Shown in pieces: positions 24,292-33,510 of a stretch of DNA of 64,000 bases (position 1 is the stretch's first letter; every line of letters begins with the position of its first letter). Where the stretch lies: assembly GCF_039652615.1 (NCBI RefSeq), contig NZ_JBDJAC010000011.1:1-64000 (forward strand), written 5' to 3'. Position numbers and translations under genes: made by a program. The stretch comes from Fulvimarina sp039652615 (GTDB lineage Bacteria; Pseudomonadota; Alphaproteobacteria; Rhizobiales; Rhizobiaceae). Below the pieces are notes generated by a model. That model was not told the DNA's origin. It did not search any database and saw nothing but the letters and a program-made list of their open reading frames with translations.

Positions 24292-24687
24292 ATGATCGAT
24301 CCCAACGACTTCGAAGGCGGCGACCTCGAATTCAACGCTGACCTCTATGGCGACGACGACGCGCCGGAGGATGCCGGCATGGGTCCCGATTTCCGGGGGG
24401 CCGACAAGATGGACCTCGACCTCGTTCTCGACGTCTCCGTCACCATGGAAGTGGTTCTGGGCACGGCACGGATGAGCGTCGCCGAACTTCTCAAGCTCAA
24501 CCGCGGATCGATCGTCAAACTCGATACGAAGGTGGGCGATCCGATCAATGTGGTCGTCAACGGCCGGATCGTCGCGCGCGGCGAGATCGTCGTTCTCGAT
24601 CAGGAAGATCAGCAATTTGGTGTCACGCTGACCGAGGTCGCGACCCCGGGCTCGAATCTGGGCGCGAAGAAGGCGAAGGCGGCCTGA
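24292..24687 (+). CDS. fliN: Flagellar motor switch protein FliN
   Basis: The 131-aa protein has an acidic N-terminal region and a C-terminal SpoA domain typical of FliN: LVLDVSVTMEVVLGTARMSV, ELLKLNRGSIVKLD, VVVNGRIVARGEIVVLDQED and FGVTLTEV. FliN forms the lower C-ring and helps dock export cargo. ATG 24292 follows GGAG. It is followed 7 bp later by fliG. Confidence 0.95.
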   Translation: MIDPNDFEGGDLEFNADLYGDDDAPEDAGMGPDFRGADKMDLDLVLDVSVTMEVVLGTARMSVAELLKLNRGSIVKLDTKVGDPINVVVNGRIVARGEIVVLDQEDQQFGVTLTEVATPGSNLGAKKAKAA

Positions 24688-24694
24688 TTGTGTC

Positions 24695-25750
24695 ATGAAC
24701 AGTCTGGCGAGTTACTCAGAAGAGCTGAACGCAGCTCCGTTGCGGGGAGGGGCACGGGCGGCCGTCCTTCTCCTCGCATTGGGACCGGGCGGCGCTTCAC
24801 GGCTTCTCAAGCACATGGCTCCCGACGAGATCATGTCGCTCAAGGAGGCCGCTGCTTCGCTCGAGAACGTTTCCTCCGAACAGATCAATGAGGTGGTCGA
24901 GGACTTCGCCTCGACGTTCAAGAGCGGGCCGATCTTCCCGGGTCCGGGCCAGCAGATGTCCGAGCTCTTGCGCAACGCGCTCGGTGAAAGCCAGTACGAT
25001 TCCCTGTTTCCCAAGGAAGAGCCGTTCTCGATCCAGGAAATGTTCGCGAACGCGCCGCCGCTGGATGTCTGGGACGCCGTCGCCGACATGGACGTGGCAA
25101 CGCTCGCAGGCAAGCTGTCCGCCGAGCACCCGCACATTATCGCGCTTGTCCTGTCCAAGGTGCCGAGCGATGCCGCCGTGCTCCTCGTGCGCGCTTTCGA
25201 ACCGGTACTCAAGAACGATGTCATGAAGCGCATGCTCCAGATCAAGCCGCTGGCCGGCCCGATCGAGGAGCTCTTCGAGACCCATGTGCGCGAGACCTAT
25301 CTTGTCACCGGCGACGGTCAGGGAGGCGAGGGCCGCCACCTCGCGCTCGCCAATGTCGTGAACCTTCTCGGAAAGGAAGAGAGCTCGGAACTCATCGAGT
25401 TCATCGAGAGCGATCAGCCGGACGACGCAACCCAATTGCGCAAGCTGCTCTTTGCCTTCGAAGATATTCTGGGCATGCCGGCGAAATCCCGACTCACCCT
25501 GTTCGACAGCATCGAGGCCGATACGGTCATCATGGCGCTGCGTGGGGCACCGGACGCGCTCAAGGAAGCGGTGCTTTCTGCCCAGGGCGCGAGAGCCCGG
25601 CGCATGATGGAGGCAGAGCTCGGCCAGGCAGCGAACGTCACCAAGGAGGCGATCGAATCGGCTCGCCGCGATATCGCGTCCCGCGCGCTGGAAATGGCGG
25701 GCAGCGGCACGATCATCCTGCGCGAAGGCGATGAGGACGGGGCCGAGTGA
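24695..25750 (+). CDS. fliG: Flagellar motor switch protein FliG
   Basis: The 351-aa protein is the rotor component facing MotA. It shows the FliG N-terminal domain (ARAAVLLLALGPGGASRLLKHM), the middle domain with EHPHIIALVLSKV-type EHPQ motif, and the C-terminal domain (FAFEDILGMPAKSRLTLFDSIEADTVIMALRG split over the charged helix). Length matches the family. ATG 24695 is 7 bp after the fliN stop. Confidence 0.95.
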   Translation: MNSLASYSEELNAAPLRGGARAAVLLLALGPGGASRLLKHMAPDEIMSLKEAAASLENVSSEQINEVVEDFASTFKSGPIFPGPGQQMSELLRNALGESQYDSLFPKEEPFSIQEMFANAPPLDVWDAVADMDVATLAGKLSAEHPHIIALVLSKVPSDAAVLLVRAFEPVLKNDVMKRMLQIKPLAGPIEELFETHVRETYLVTGDGQGGEGRHLALANVVNLLGKEESSELIEFIESDQPDDATQLRKLLFAFEDILGMPAKSRLTLFDSIEADTVIMALRGAPDALKEAVLSAQGARARRMMEAELGQAANVTKEAIESARRDIASRALEMAGSGTIILREGDEDGAE

Positions 25751-25830
25751 CGTATGGCGAAAGCGGCCGGCAACGGCTGCTTAACCATGCTGTTTCACCG
25801 AAACGAAACCTAACTACGGGCTAATCGGCT

Positions 25831-26919
25831 GTGGCGGAGAGCGAAGATCGTTCCCAGAAGACGGAACAGCCGACCGAGAAGAAAATTCGCGACACGATCG
25901 AGAAGGGAAACCTTCCGACCTCTCGCGAAGCTCCGGTCCTGGCGTCTTTTCTGGCGATTTCGGCGTTCATCGCCCTGCAGGCGCGTGAGTCGGGCTATCG
26001 CCTTCTTACCACCCTGCAGACGACGTTCGATAATCCTCTCCAGTGGAAATTGGAGACAAGCCGGGACGCCCTGCATGTTCTTAGTGTGCTCAGCACCGAA
26101 GCTGCGATCTTTTTCGTGCCGGCAGCGCTCTTTCTGTGCGCCGGCGGAATTCTCGCATCCGTCCTGCAGAACCCGCCGCAAATCAACTTCGAACGGATCA
26201 CGCCAAAAGCGTCCAATATTTCGCTTGGAGCCGGCTTCAAGCGCATGTTTGGCCCGCGCGGTCTGACGGAGTTCGCAAAGGCCGTGTTCAAGTTTCTCAT
26301 GATCGGCGCTGTACTCGGCACCCTCCTCGTTTCCAACATGGAGACGATGGTCCAGACGATGCTGGCCGACCCGGTCCAGCTTCCAGAACTGGTGCTCGAC
26401 CTTGCGATGAAGCTCCTGTCCGGCGTCTCGATCGCGACCATCGTGCTGGTCGCCGCCGACATTGCCATGACGCGCATCCACTGGCGGCGCGACATCATGA
26501 TGTCGAAGCAGGATATCAAGGACGAGAACAAGCAGGCCGAAGGCGACCCGATGGTCAAGCAGCGGCAGAAACAGATCGCCCGCGAGCGCTCCAGGAAGCG
26601 CATGATGGCGGCGGTGCCGGGGGCGACCCTCGTGATCGCCAACCCGACCCACTATGCGATTGCCCTGCGCTACAAGCGCGAAGAAGGCGGCGCGCCGATG
26701 GTGGTCGCCAAGGGGACCGATCTCGTCGCCCTGAAAATCCGCGAGATCGCGGAAGAAAAAGAGATCCCCGTCATCGAGGACAAGCTCCTCGCAAGATCGA
26801 TGTACGATCATGTCCACATCGATCAGATGATTCCCCCCGAATTCTTCAAGGCGGTGGCAGAGATCATCTATTATCTTCACACCCGCGAGGGCGCGAAGGT
26901 CGGCGTCGCAGTCGCTTGA
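25831..26919 (+). CDS. flhB: Flagellar export gate protein FlhB
   Basis: The 362-aa membrane protein controls substrate switching in flagellar export. It opens with QKTEQPTEKKIRDTIEKG, has four membrane segments, and carries the autocleavage motif NPTH in LVIANPTHYAIALRY. I use GTG 25831 since the family normally starts a few residues before TE-PTEKK; no ATG is available. It follows fliG by 80 bp. Confidence 0.95.
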   Translation: MAESEDRSQKTEQPTEKKIRDTIEKGNLPTSREAPVLASFLAISAFIALQARESGYRLLTTLQTTFDNPLQWKLETSRDALHVLSVLSTEAAIFFVPAALFLCAGGILASVLQNPPQINFERITPKASNISLGAGFKRMFGPRGLTEFAKAVFKFLMIGAVLGTLLVSNMETMVQTMLADPVQLPELVLDLAMKLLSGVSIATIVLVAADIAMTRIHWRRDIMMSKQDIKDENKQAEGDPMVKQRQKQIARERSRKRMMAAVPGATLVIANPTHYAIALRYKREEGGAPMVVAKGTDLVALKIREIAEEKEIPVIEDKLLARSMYDHVHIDQMIPPEFFKAVAEIIYYLHTREGAKVGVAVA

Positions 26920-27069
26920 TTGAGAGCGGCCCGGCGCTTCCCACGCGCCGGACGGGATGCCTGAGAGAGGCACCGCGGATGCCGGCATTCATCTCCGATC
27001 CGATACGAGCGGACCGAAAGCCAGCGGTTGGGCATGGCGCCGCCCGTTTCAAGGGAGATTGCCACCTTA

Positions 27070-27507
27070 ATGCTTGATGTGAAGAAGCGCGCTTCCCTTA
27101 CCCGCGAGAAGCTGCTCGCCGATGCCATTCGCGAATTCGTCGCCGAATTGCGGCTCGTCGACGTCGCCGATTATGTCGCGTATCTCCGCTTCGAGAAATA
27201 CGCCAATATCGCAGATATCGTCGCCTCCAGCGCCGAATTGACCCTGAAACCGGGCGTCGTGCGGTTCGCCAATTCCGGCGATGTGAACATCTCCTGGGGC
27301 ACCAAGCCGATCGTGGCGCTGGCCCTCGAATTCCAGCATGACGGGGTGACCGCCCATTTCCGGCTGGAGCTCAGCGCGGCCACCGCAGCGGTCGACATCA
27401 CCTATATCGACCTTGCAGGGCCTTCGGGCGGCGAGGCCTCCGATACGGAACGGTTCGAGCGGGTCCTGAGCGATGCGCGGCTTTCGCAAAAGAGGGCGGA
27501 AGCCTGA
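27070..27507 (+). CDS. Hypothetical protein after flhB
   Basis: The 145-aa protein starts at ATG 27070 (GGGAGA upstream; TTG 27028 would extend it by 14 residues). The N-terminal half is helical (LTREKLLADAIREFVAELRLVDVADYVAYLRFEKY region), the C-terminal half beta-rich with LKPGVVRFANSGDVNISWGT. I do not recognise a family name; related genes seem to occur in rhizobial genomes. Its place between flhB and a GST gene does not prove a flagellar role. Confidence 0.7.
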   Translation: MLDVKKRASLTREKLLADAIREFVAELRLVDVADYVAYLRFEKYANIADIVASSAELTLKPGVVRFANSGDVNISWGTKPIVALALEFQHDGVTAHFRLELSAATAAVDITYIDLAGPSGGEASDTERFERVLSDARLSQKRAEA

Positions 27508-27674
27508 TCTTCGAGGCCGTGCCGATCGCGATTTTCCGCCTTTCGCCCTGACAGCTTCGGGCTTTGAAGCCTGCGCCTTCTTCGGGTCGAGCAACGCCGA
27601 AGCAGGCGTTGGCTTTGTCTTCGCGAAAGCAGCCCTATCTGTCCCTTCCGCTAAGGACGGTACGGACGGACGGC

Positions 27675-28280
27675 ATGAAGCTCTTCAAGAACAACACGTC
27701 ACCCTTCGCACGTGTCGCCCATGGGATGCTCATCGAGGCCGGTGCCCAGGTTGAGATCGATCTCGTCAACCAGTGGGAAAGCCCGGCCCGGCTGGTGGAT
27801 CGCAATCCCGCCCAGCGAATTCCGACGCTTGAGCTCGACGATGGCACGATCCTGACCGAGGCGCTGATCATTGCGAGCTATGCCGCCGACATCGCGCCGG
27901 AGGGATCGCATCTCAAAACCATGACGCCGTGGGATTACGAGATCACCGGGCTTGCCTTCGGGGTGTTCGACGCGGCCGTCTACACGCTCAACGGGCGCAA
28001 GATCGTGTCCGGTGAATTTGGCGATCCGGCCTTCGACGGCACCGAGATGGGTTTGCGTCGCCGGCGTTCGATGGTCAACGGCTTGAAACGCCTGGAGGGC
28101 ATGACCGGAAAGCTTTCGACGAGCACGGTTGGACTTGCCGAGATCAGCGTCGTCACCGCCCAGGGCTATCTGGCCCTGCGTTTTCCCGGTGCCGACTGGG
28201 TGCCGGCGACGCCGAAGATCGATGAATTCGTCTCGGATGTTAAAGATCGTAAGTCGATCGAAACGACGATTCCCGGCTGA
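27675..28280 (+). CDS. Glutathione S-transferase-like protein
   Basis: The 201-aa protein has the thioredoxin-like GST N-terminal domain: MKLFKNNTSPFARVAHGMLIE (Ser/Phe after the strand, where a catalytic Ser or Cys sits), NPAQRIPTLELDDG with the cis-Pro, and TEALIIASYAAD. The C-terminal domain is all-helical. ATG 27675 is used since earlier in-frame codons give a basic, non-family extension. It sits between flagellar genes and is probably unrelated to motility. Confidence 0.85.
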   Translation: MKLFKNNTSPFARVAHGMLIEAGAQVEIDLVNQWESPARLVDRNPAQRIPTLELDDGTILTEALIIASYAADIAPEGSHLKTMTPWDYEITGLAFGVFDAAVYTLNGRKIVSGEFGDPAFDGTEMGLRRRRSMVNGLKRLEGMTGKLSTSTVGLAEISVVTAQGYLALRFPGADWVPATPKIDEFVSDVKDRKSIETTIPG

Positions 28281-28378
28281 CCCTCCGAAAACCCTTAACA
28301 ATTCATTCACACGATCAGGTTCGGACAAGCGCTTCGGCCTAAACCCGAGACAACTTGAAATCCCGTTAATGGGAGGCC

Positions 28379-28768
28379 GTGTTGGATCAGGTCTATCTTT
28401 TATCCTTGACGTCGAAACAGGCTGATTGGCTCGCACACCGGCAGGCGCTGGTGGCCGAGAACGTCGCCAATGCGAATACGCCTGGCTACACCGCCAAGGA
28501 TATCACGCCGTTCGAAGAGGTTCTTCAAAACACGGCGCTCACCCAGAGAGCCTCGAACCAAATGCACCTTGCCGGTTTGGGCGGCAGCGACGGCGGCGTC
28601 GAAGCCGAGGCGACCACAGCCAGGACCTGGGGCGTCAAGCATTCCGGAAACTCGGTCACGATCGAGCAGGAGATGCTCAAGGCAGGCGAGGTCAGTCGTG
28701 ACTATTCGCTGAACACCTCGATCGTCAAAAGCTTCCATCGCCTGTTCATGACATCAATCAAGGGCTGA
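28379..28768 (+). CDS. flgB: Flagellar basal body rod protein FlgB
   Basis: The 129-aa proximal rod protein has the rod N terminus (HRQALVAENVANANTPGYTAKDI) and a C-terminal helix (SLNTSIVKSFHRLFMTSIKG). GGGAGG at 28371-28376 precedes both GTG 28379 and TTG 28382; I report GTG. It opens the rod and ring operon flgB-flgC-fliE-flgG-flgA-flgI-motE-flgH. Confidence 0.93.
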   Translation: MLDQVYLLSLTSKQADWLAHRQALVAENVANANTPGYTAKDITPFEEVLQNTALTQRASNQMHLAGLGGSDGGVEAEATTARTWGVKHSGNSVTIEQEMLKAGEVSRDYSLNTSIVKSFHRLFMTSIKG

Positions 28769-28773
28769 GCCTC

Positions 28774-29190
28774 ATGGCCGATCCTCTCATTTCCTCGCTC
28801 AAGATCGCGGCCTCGGGCATGCAGGCCCAGTCGACGCGCCTGCGGGTCGTCTCCGAGAACGTCGCCAACTCCGAGACGACGGGCAAGACGCCCGGCGCAG
28901 ATCCATACGCCAGAAAGACCGTCACCTTCGCATCGATGCTCGATCAGGTAACGGGCGCCAATCTGGTCAAGGTCTCGGATATCGGCACGGACAAGGCCGA
29001 GTTCGAATCAACCTACGATCCCGGCAATCCGGCAGCCGATCAAGACGGCTACGTGAAGCGCCCGAACGTCAACATGCTCACCGAGATGATGGACATGCGT
29101 GAGGCCAACCGGTCCTACGAAGCCAATATCCAGGTGATCAAGCAGGCGCGCGAAATCATCAACATGACCATAGACCTCCTGAGGAGCTGA
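28774..29190 (+). CDS. flgC: Flagellar basal body rod protein FlgC
   Basis: The 138-aa proximal rod protein contains KIAASGMQAQSTRLRVVSEN, NSETTGKTPGADPYARKTV and the C-terminal YVKRPNVNMLTEMMDMREANR region characteristic of FlgC. It follows flgB by 5 bp. Confidence 0.95.
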   Translation: MADPLISSLKIAASGMQAQSTRLRVVSENVANSETTGKTPGADPYARKTVTFASMLDQVTGANLVKVSDIGTDKAEFESTYDPGNPAADQDGYVKRPNVNMLTEMMDMREANRSYEANIQVIKQAREIINMTIDLLRS

Positions 29191-29195
29191 TTATC

Positions 29196-29522
29196 ATGAT
29201 CCCAGCGATTGGATCCTCTTTCTTCGATCCGTCCGTTGCGCAGACCAAGGCACCGTCCGCCTCCGAAGGCATGGCGAAGGTCTCCGGGTCCCAGCAGACC
29301 ACGTTCAACGAGTTTTCCGAAGTCCTGTCGCGCGTCATGGTCGACGCGGTCGATACGGTGAAGACTGCGGAAGCGACCTCCATTCAGGGCGTTCAGGGCA
29401 AGGCCTCCACCCAGGCCGTCGTCGACGCCGTGATGAGCGCCGAGCGCACGCTTCAGACCGCTGTCGCCGTTCGCGACAAGGCAGTCGCAGCTTACATGGA
29501 ACTGACCCGGATGCAGATCTAG
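29196..29522 (+). CDS. fliE: Flagellar hook-basal body complex protein FliE
   Basis: The 108-aa protein links the MS ring to the rod. The conserved C-terminal helices VVDAVMSAERTLQTAVAVRDKAVAAYMEL-type region (residues about 70-105) and TRMQI end identify it. GAGGAG precedes ATG 29196, 5 bp after flgC. Confidence 0.93.
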   Translation: MIPAIGSSFFDPSVAQTKAPSASEGMAKVSGSQQTTFNEFSEVLSRVMVDAVDTVKTAEATSIQGVQGKASTQAVVDAVMSAERTLQTAVAVRDKAVAAYMELTRMQI

Positions 29523-29643
29523 GGGCCCTCGGTCCCCGGACGGTCAGTCCCGCTCTATTCCGGTTTGAGAGGATAGAGCCACAGCGGACACCGCCACGAC
29601 GAAGGACGCCGGGCGTCCGGTTCCCAGGAAAAGGAGTATCGCC

Positions 29644-30426
29644 ATGCGCGCACTTGCGATCGCGGCCACGGGCATGAATGCCCAGGAAACCAATGTCGAG
29701 GTTATCGCCAACAACATCGCCAATGTGAACACCACAGGCTTCAAGCGGGCCCGGGCGGAGTTCACCGATCTCCTCTATCAGGTCGAGCGCGCCAAGGGCG
29801 TTGCGGCAGCCGGTGCGGAGGGCGTTGTTCCCGAAGGAGCGCAGCTTGGTCTCGGTGTCCGCCTTGCGGCAATCCGCAACGTCCATCTGCAGGGATCGCT
29901 GAAAGAGACGGGCAACAAGCTCGACCTCGCGCTCAATGGCGAAGGCTGGTTCCAGATCCAGGGGCCGGGCGGTGCGATCCGCTATACCCGCGACGGTGCC
30001 TTCAACACCAATGCCAACGGCCAGATCGTCACGCTCGACGGTTATCTCGTCGATCCGGAACTGACCGTTCCGAACAACACTTCCGAGATCGTCGTCAACG
30101 AAGCGGGGCAGGTCTATGCCCGGGTCGAAGGCGAATTGCAGGATGTCGGCCAGCTGACGCTTGCGACCTTCGCCAACAATGCGGGCCTTCATGCAGAGGG
30201 CGGCAATCTCTTCTCCGAGACGGTCGCCTCCGGTGCCCCGGTCGTCGGCGTGCCCGGCGATCCCGGCTTTGGTGTCGTGAATCAGGGCTATCTCGAAGAT
30301 TCCAACGTCGATCCGGTGAAGGAAATCTCCGAGCTGATCTCGGCTCAGCGCGCCTATGAGATGAATTCCAAGATCATCAGCGCCGCCGACGAGATGGCGA
30401 GTGTCGTCTCCAAGGGTATTCGCTAA
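29644..30426 (+). CDS. flgG: Flagellar distal rod protein FlgG
   Basis: The 260-aa protein has the FlgG features: MRALAIAATGMNAQETNVEV, NNIANVNTTGFKRARAEF, FQIQGPGGAIRYTRDGAFN, and the C-terminal QGYLEDSNVDPVKEISELI with AQRAYEMNSKII. Full length. AAGGAG precedes ATG 29644. It forms the distal rod on which the P and L rings assemble. Confidence 0.96.
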   Translation: MRALAIAATGMNAQETNVEVIANNIANVNTTGFKRARAEFTDLLYQVERAKGVAAAGAEGVVPEGAQLGLGVRLAAIRNVHLQGSLKETGNKLDLALNGEGWFQIQGPGGAIRYTRDGAFNTNANGQIVTLDGYLVDPELTVPNNTSEIVVNEAGQVYARVEGELQDVGQLTLATFANNAGLHAEGGNLFSETVASGAPVVGVPGDPGFGVVNQGYLEDSNVDPVKEISELISAQRAYEMNSKIISAADEMASVVSKGIR

Positions 30427-30427
30427 G

Positions 30428-30889
30428 ATGGCCGGGCGTCTCATGAAGAGCGTGCTCGCTCTCGGTCTCGGCCTTTCGTCAGCGACCGCTTCGATCGCCG
30501 CGGAGCTCGAAATGCCCGTCCCCGGTGCCGTGGTCTATGCGGGCGAGGATATCGTCGCCTCCGGAATTTCGACGCGCACCTTCATCGTCAAGGACGACAA
30601 GGTGGGGCTGTTCGTGACCTCCGCGGAGGATCTTCACGGCTATGTCGCCCGTCGCACGCTCCTGCCCGGCAAAGCGATCCGCCGGGCCGATCTGGTCACG
30701 CCGGATGCGATCAAGGCCGGCACCAATGTGACGCTGGTCTACGAAGAGGCGGGTCTTGTCATCACCGGTCTCGGCATGGCGCTCGAATCCGGTCAGAAAG
30801 GCCAGACGATACGCGTCAGGAACAGCGATAGCGGCATCACCATTTCAGGCCGGATCGCGCCCAACGGAACGATCGCCGTCGAAGGATGA
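30428..30889 (+). CDS. flgA: P-ring assembly chaperone FlgA
   Basis: The 153-aa periplasmic chaperone assists FlgI polymerisation. It has a signal peptide (SVLALGLGLSSATASIAAE), then a SAF-like domain with GRRTLLPGKAIRRADLV-type segment and a C-terminal GQTIRVRNSDSGITISGRI. ATG 30428 lies 1 bp after the flgG stop; ATG 30443 is an alternative. It overlaps flgI by ATGA. Confidence 0.92.
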   Translation: MAGRLMKSVLALGLGLSSATASIAAELEMPVPGAVVYAGEDIVASGISTRTFIVKDDKVGLFVTSAEDLHGYVARRTLLPGKAIRRADLVTPDAIKAGTNVTLVYEEAGLVITGLGMALESGQKGQTIRVRNSDSGITISGRIAPNGTIAVEG

Positions 30890-32085
30890 TGCCAGTGGTC
30901 CGCTCAGTTCTGACAGCCTTTGCGAGCCTCGCGATGGCGTTCGCGCCGGTTGCGCAGGCCGCCGACTACGCCGGCAACGCAGCGACCGGCTATATTCCGG
31001 CCGCGACCGGCTACGTGACCGGCGATCCCGCTTCGGCCGCCGGCACCGTGCGCATCAAGGACATCACCAATGTGCGCGGCGTTCGCGGCAACCAGCTCGT
31101 CGGTTACGGTCTCGTGATCGGTCTTGCGGGAACGGGCGATTCCTTGCGCAATTCGCCCTATACCGAGCAGTCGCTCCAATCCATGCTCGACCGGATGGGC
31201 GTCAACATCCGCTCCGACAAATCGGGCGGCAAGAACGTCGCCGCCGTGACGGTGACGGCCGAGCTTCCCGCCTTCATCGGCACCGGCTCGCGCATCGACG
31301 TCAACGTCGCTTCGCTCGGCGATGCGTCCTCGCTCATGGGTGGTACCCTCGTCATGACGCCGCTCTACGGCGCCGATGGCGAGATCTACGCGGTGGCTCA
31401 GGGCCCAGTCGCAGTGACCGGCTTCACGGCCGAGGGCGCGAGCGAGACCGTGACGCAGGGCGTGCCGACGGCCGGCCGCGTGCCGAACGGGGCCTTTGTC
31501 GAGCGCGAAGTTCCGGGCCAGTTCTACGACGACGGCCAGCTCGCGATGGAGCTCAACAATCCCGACTTCAAGACGATGGTGCGCACGGTCGACCTGATCA
31601 ACGCCTATGCGCGCAATCGCTGGGGCCGTCCGGTCGCAAGGGAAGAGGACTTCCGCACGCTGCATCTCGAGCGTCCGGCCGATGTTTCGGCGGTGCGCTT
31701 CCTGGCGGAAATCGGCGATCTTCGCGTCGATCCGGATCAGGTCGCCAAGGTCGTGATCGACGAGCGGACCGGCACGATCGTCATCGGCCAGAACGTTCAG
31801 ATTTCCACGGTCGCGCTGACCCACGGCAATCTCACCGTGCGGGTGTCCGAGCTTCCATCGGTCTCCCAGCCCGCGCCGCTGTCCGATGGCGAGACCGTCG
31901 TGACCTCCGAGACGATCGTCGATGCGGGTCAGACCGGCGGAAGCTTCGCCTTCGTGGGCGGCACCGATCTGGAAACGGTGGTGCGCGGCCTCAATCGCAT
32001 CGGTCTGAAACCCTCCGGGATCATCGCGATCCTGCAGGGCATCAAGACCGCAGGTGCTCTCCAAGCTGAACTGGTGGTGCAATGA
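30886..32085 (+). CDS. flgI: Flagellar P-ring protein FlgI
   Basis: The 399-aa protein forms the periplasmic P ring. Signal peptide (SLAMAFAPVAQAA), then VRIKDITNVRGVRGNQLVGYG, LAGTGDSLRNSPYTEQSLQ and DLINAYARNRWG are FlgI landmarks. A slightly long glycine/threonine linker follows the signal (residues 22-45). It overlaps flgA by ATGA and motE by 4 bp. Confidence 0.95.
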   Translation: MMPVVRSVLTAFASLAMAFAPVAQAADYAGNAATGYIPAATGYVTGDPASAAGTVRIKDITNVRGVRGNQLVGYGLVIGLAGTGDSLRNSPYTEQSLQSMLDRMGVNIRSDKSGGKNVAAVTVTAELPAFIGTGSRIDVNVASLGDASSLMGGTLVMTPLYGADGEIYAVAQGPVAVTGFTAEGASETVTQGVPTAGRVPNGAFVEREVPGQFYDDGQLAMELNNPDFKTMVRTVDLINAYARNRWGRPVAREEDFRTLHLERPADVSAVRFLAEIGDLRVDPDQVAKVVIDERTGTIVIGQNVQISTVALTHGNLTVRVSELPSVSQPAPLSDGETVVTSETIVDAGQTGGSFAFVGGTDLETVVRGLNRIGLKPSGIIAILQGIKTAGALQAELVVQ

Positions 32086-32696
32086 CAGCCCGACCGAATC
32101 TGTGCTCCTCGCTTCTTCTCGCTCTGTGCATGACGGCATCCGTTCAGGCGGCCTTCGCGGCCGGCGGCGGGGGAGGCGGCATCGCGCCGCCGGTCAACCC
32201 GGTCGACAAGGTGCGCATCATCGATGAATCTGATGGCGAGGAACACCCGGCAGAAGAAAAGCCCATGTCGGAGGTGGAACGCTACTGCCTCAACATCGCC
32301 GACAAGGCCCAGGACGCGCGCCATGCGCTGCAGGCCAAGCAGCTGAAGGATATCGAGGGCGAGATCACCGCCAAGATCGACGAGCTTGAAACCCGGCGTG
32401 CGGAATATCAGGAGTGGATCAAGGAGCGCAAAGCCTTCCTTGAGAACGCCTCCACCATCGTCGTCGATATCTATTCGAAGATGGCGCCGGACATGGCGGC
32501 GCCTCAGCTTTCCAAGCTCGGCAAGGAAAACGCCGCGATGATCCTCGTGCGGCTCAAGCCCCGCCACGCGAGCGATGTCCTGTCCGAGATGGAGCCTAAG
32601 ACGGCCGCCGAAATCGCCAGGCTGATCGTCGAGAAGACATCGAGCGATGTCGCGGACGAAACCGATAAACAGGCCGTCGCGGAGAACGCATCGTGA
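32082..32696 (+). CDS. motE: Motor protein MotE (MotC chaperone)
   Basis: The 204-aa exported protein has a signal peptide, a glycine run, a coiled coil (ALQAKQLKDIEGEITAKIDE region) and a MgtE-N-like domain (MAPDMAAPQLSKLG, LVRLKPRHASDVLSEMEP). In Sinorhizobium, MotE stabilises periplasmic MotC. The gene position between flgI and flgH is the rhizobial one. Translation is coupled at both ends (4-bp overlaps). Confidence 0.88.
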   Translation: MTARPNLCSSLLLALCMTASVQAAFAAGGGGGGIAPPVNPVDKVRIIDESDGEEHPAEEKPMSEVERYCLNIADKAQDARHALQAKQLKDIEGEITAKIDELETRRAEYQEWIKERKAFLENASTIVVDIYSKMAPDMAAPQLSKLGKENAAMILVRLKPRHASDVLSEMEPKTAAEIARLIVEKTSSDVADETDKQAVAENAS

Positions 32697-33400
32697 CCTT
32701 CAAATACGCCGCGCCTGTCGCGCTCGCGCTTCTCGCCGGTTGCTCGACGAACAAGGATGACGCTTTTCGTGAGCCGGTGCTCTCGCCGGTCGGCTCCGGC
32801 ATCTACCAGTATCCGAACCTCGTCACGCCAGCGTCGTTTCCAAAGGGTGTGACGGGTGCCAAGAATTCGCTCTGGACCGATTCCCGCGCCGATTTCTATC
32901 AGGATCCCCGTGCCCTCTCGATGGGTGACATCGTGACGGTGAAGATCAAGATCGCCGACAAGGCCTCGCTCGCCAATATGTCCGAGCGCAACCGCGAGTC
33001 GGGGGTTTCCGGCGGTGCCGATGTGTCCGGCAGCTTCGGCAACTGGACCCTTCCGACTGTGGGCGCGACGCTCGGCCTCGACGGCGGGTCTGACGCCAAG
33101 GGCAGCGGCCGCGTGAAGCGCTCCGAGGATATCGATCTCTCCGTCGCGGCGGTGGTGACGCAGGAACTGCCGAACGGCAATCTGTTCATTTCCGGCCAGC
33201 AGGAAGTGCGCGTCAACTTCGAGGTGCGCGTTCTCTCGATCGCCGGCATCATCCGCCCGCGCGATATCCTGCCGAACAACACGATCGATTACGACAAGAT
33301 CGCCGAAGCCCGCATCTCCTATGGCGGCCGTGGGCGGATCACCGAGGTGCAGCAGCCGGGCTGGGGACAGCAGGTCTACGACATGGCCGCGCCCTACTGA
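32693..33400 (+). CDS. flgH: Flagellar L-ring lipoprotein FlgH
   Basis: The 235-aa outer-membrane lipoprotein has a lipobox (LALLAGCS) and FlgH features: SLWTDSRADFYQDPRALSMGD, ADVSGSFGNWTLPTVGATLG region, LPNGNLFISGQQEV, IAGIIRPRDILPNNTID. GTG 32693 overlaps the motE stop. It is the last flagellar gene here; fliL and fliP, which often follow in rhizobia, are missing. Confidence 0.95.
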   Translation: MTFKYAAPVALALLAGCSTNKDDAFREPVLSPVGSGIYQYPNLVTPASFPKGVTGAKNSLWTDSRADFYQDPRALSMGDIVTVKIKIADKASLANMSERNRESGVSGGADVSGSFGNWTLPTVGATLGLDGGSDAKGSGRVKRSEDIDLSVAAVVTQELPNGNLFISGQQEVRVNFEVRVLSIAGIIRPRDILPNNTIDYDKIAEARISYGGRGRITEVQQPGWGQQVYDMAAPY

Positions 33401-33510
33401 TACCGTATCCGGCTGCTTGAGCCGGGGACGGCATCGAAGCCCCCGGCGGCGCATAAGCGATTTCAAATCCGTTATCGTGAAGCGATCAAGCGGAACTCGC
33501 GTGATACGGC
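33400..33510. repeat. Interspersed repeat family 2, copy after flgH
   Basis: The unit runs from the last base of the flgH stop (ACCGTATCCGGCTG) to GTGATACGGC, so CCGTATC and GATACGG form inverted ends. Internal segments CATCGAAGCCCC, GGCGGCGCA, CAAATCCGTTATCG and GAAGCGATC recur at 44563-44667 and, more diverged, at 60251-60350. Confidence 0.6.
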
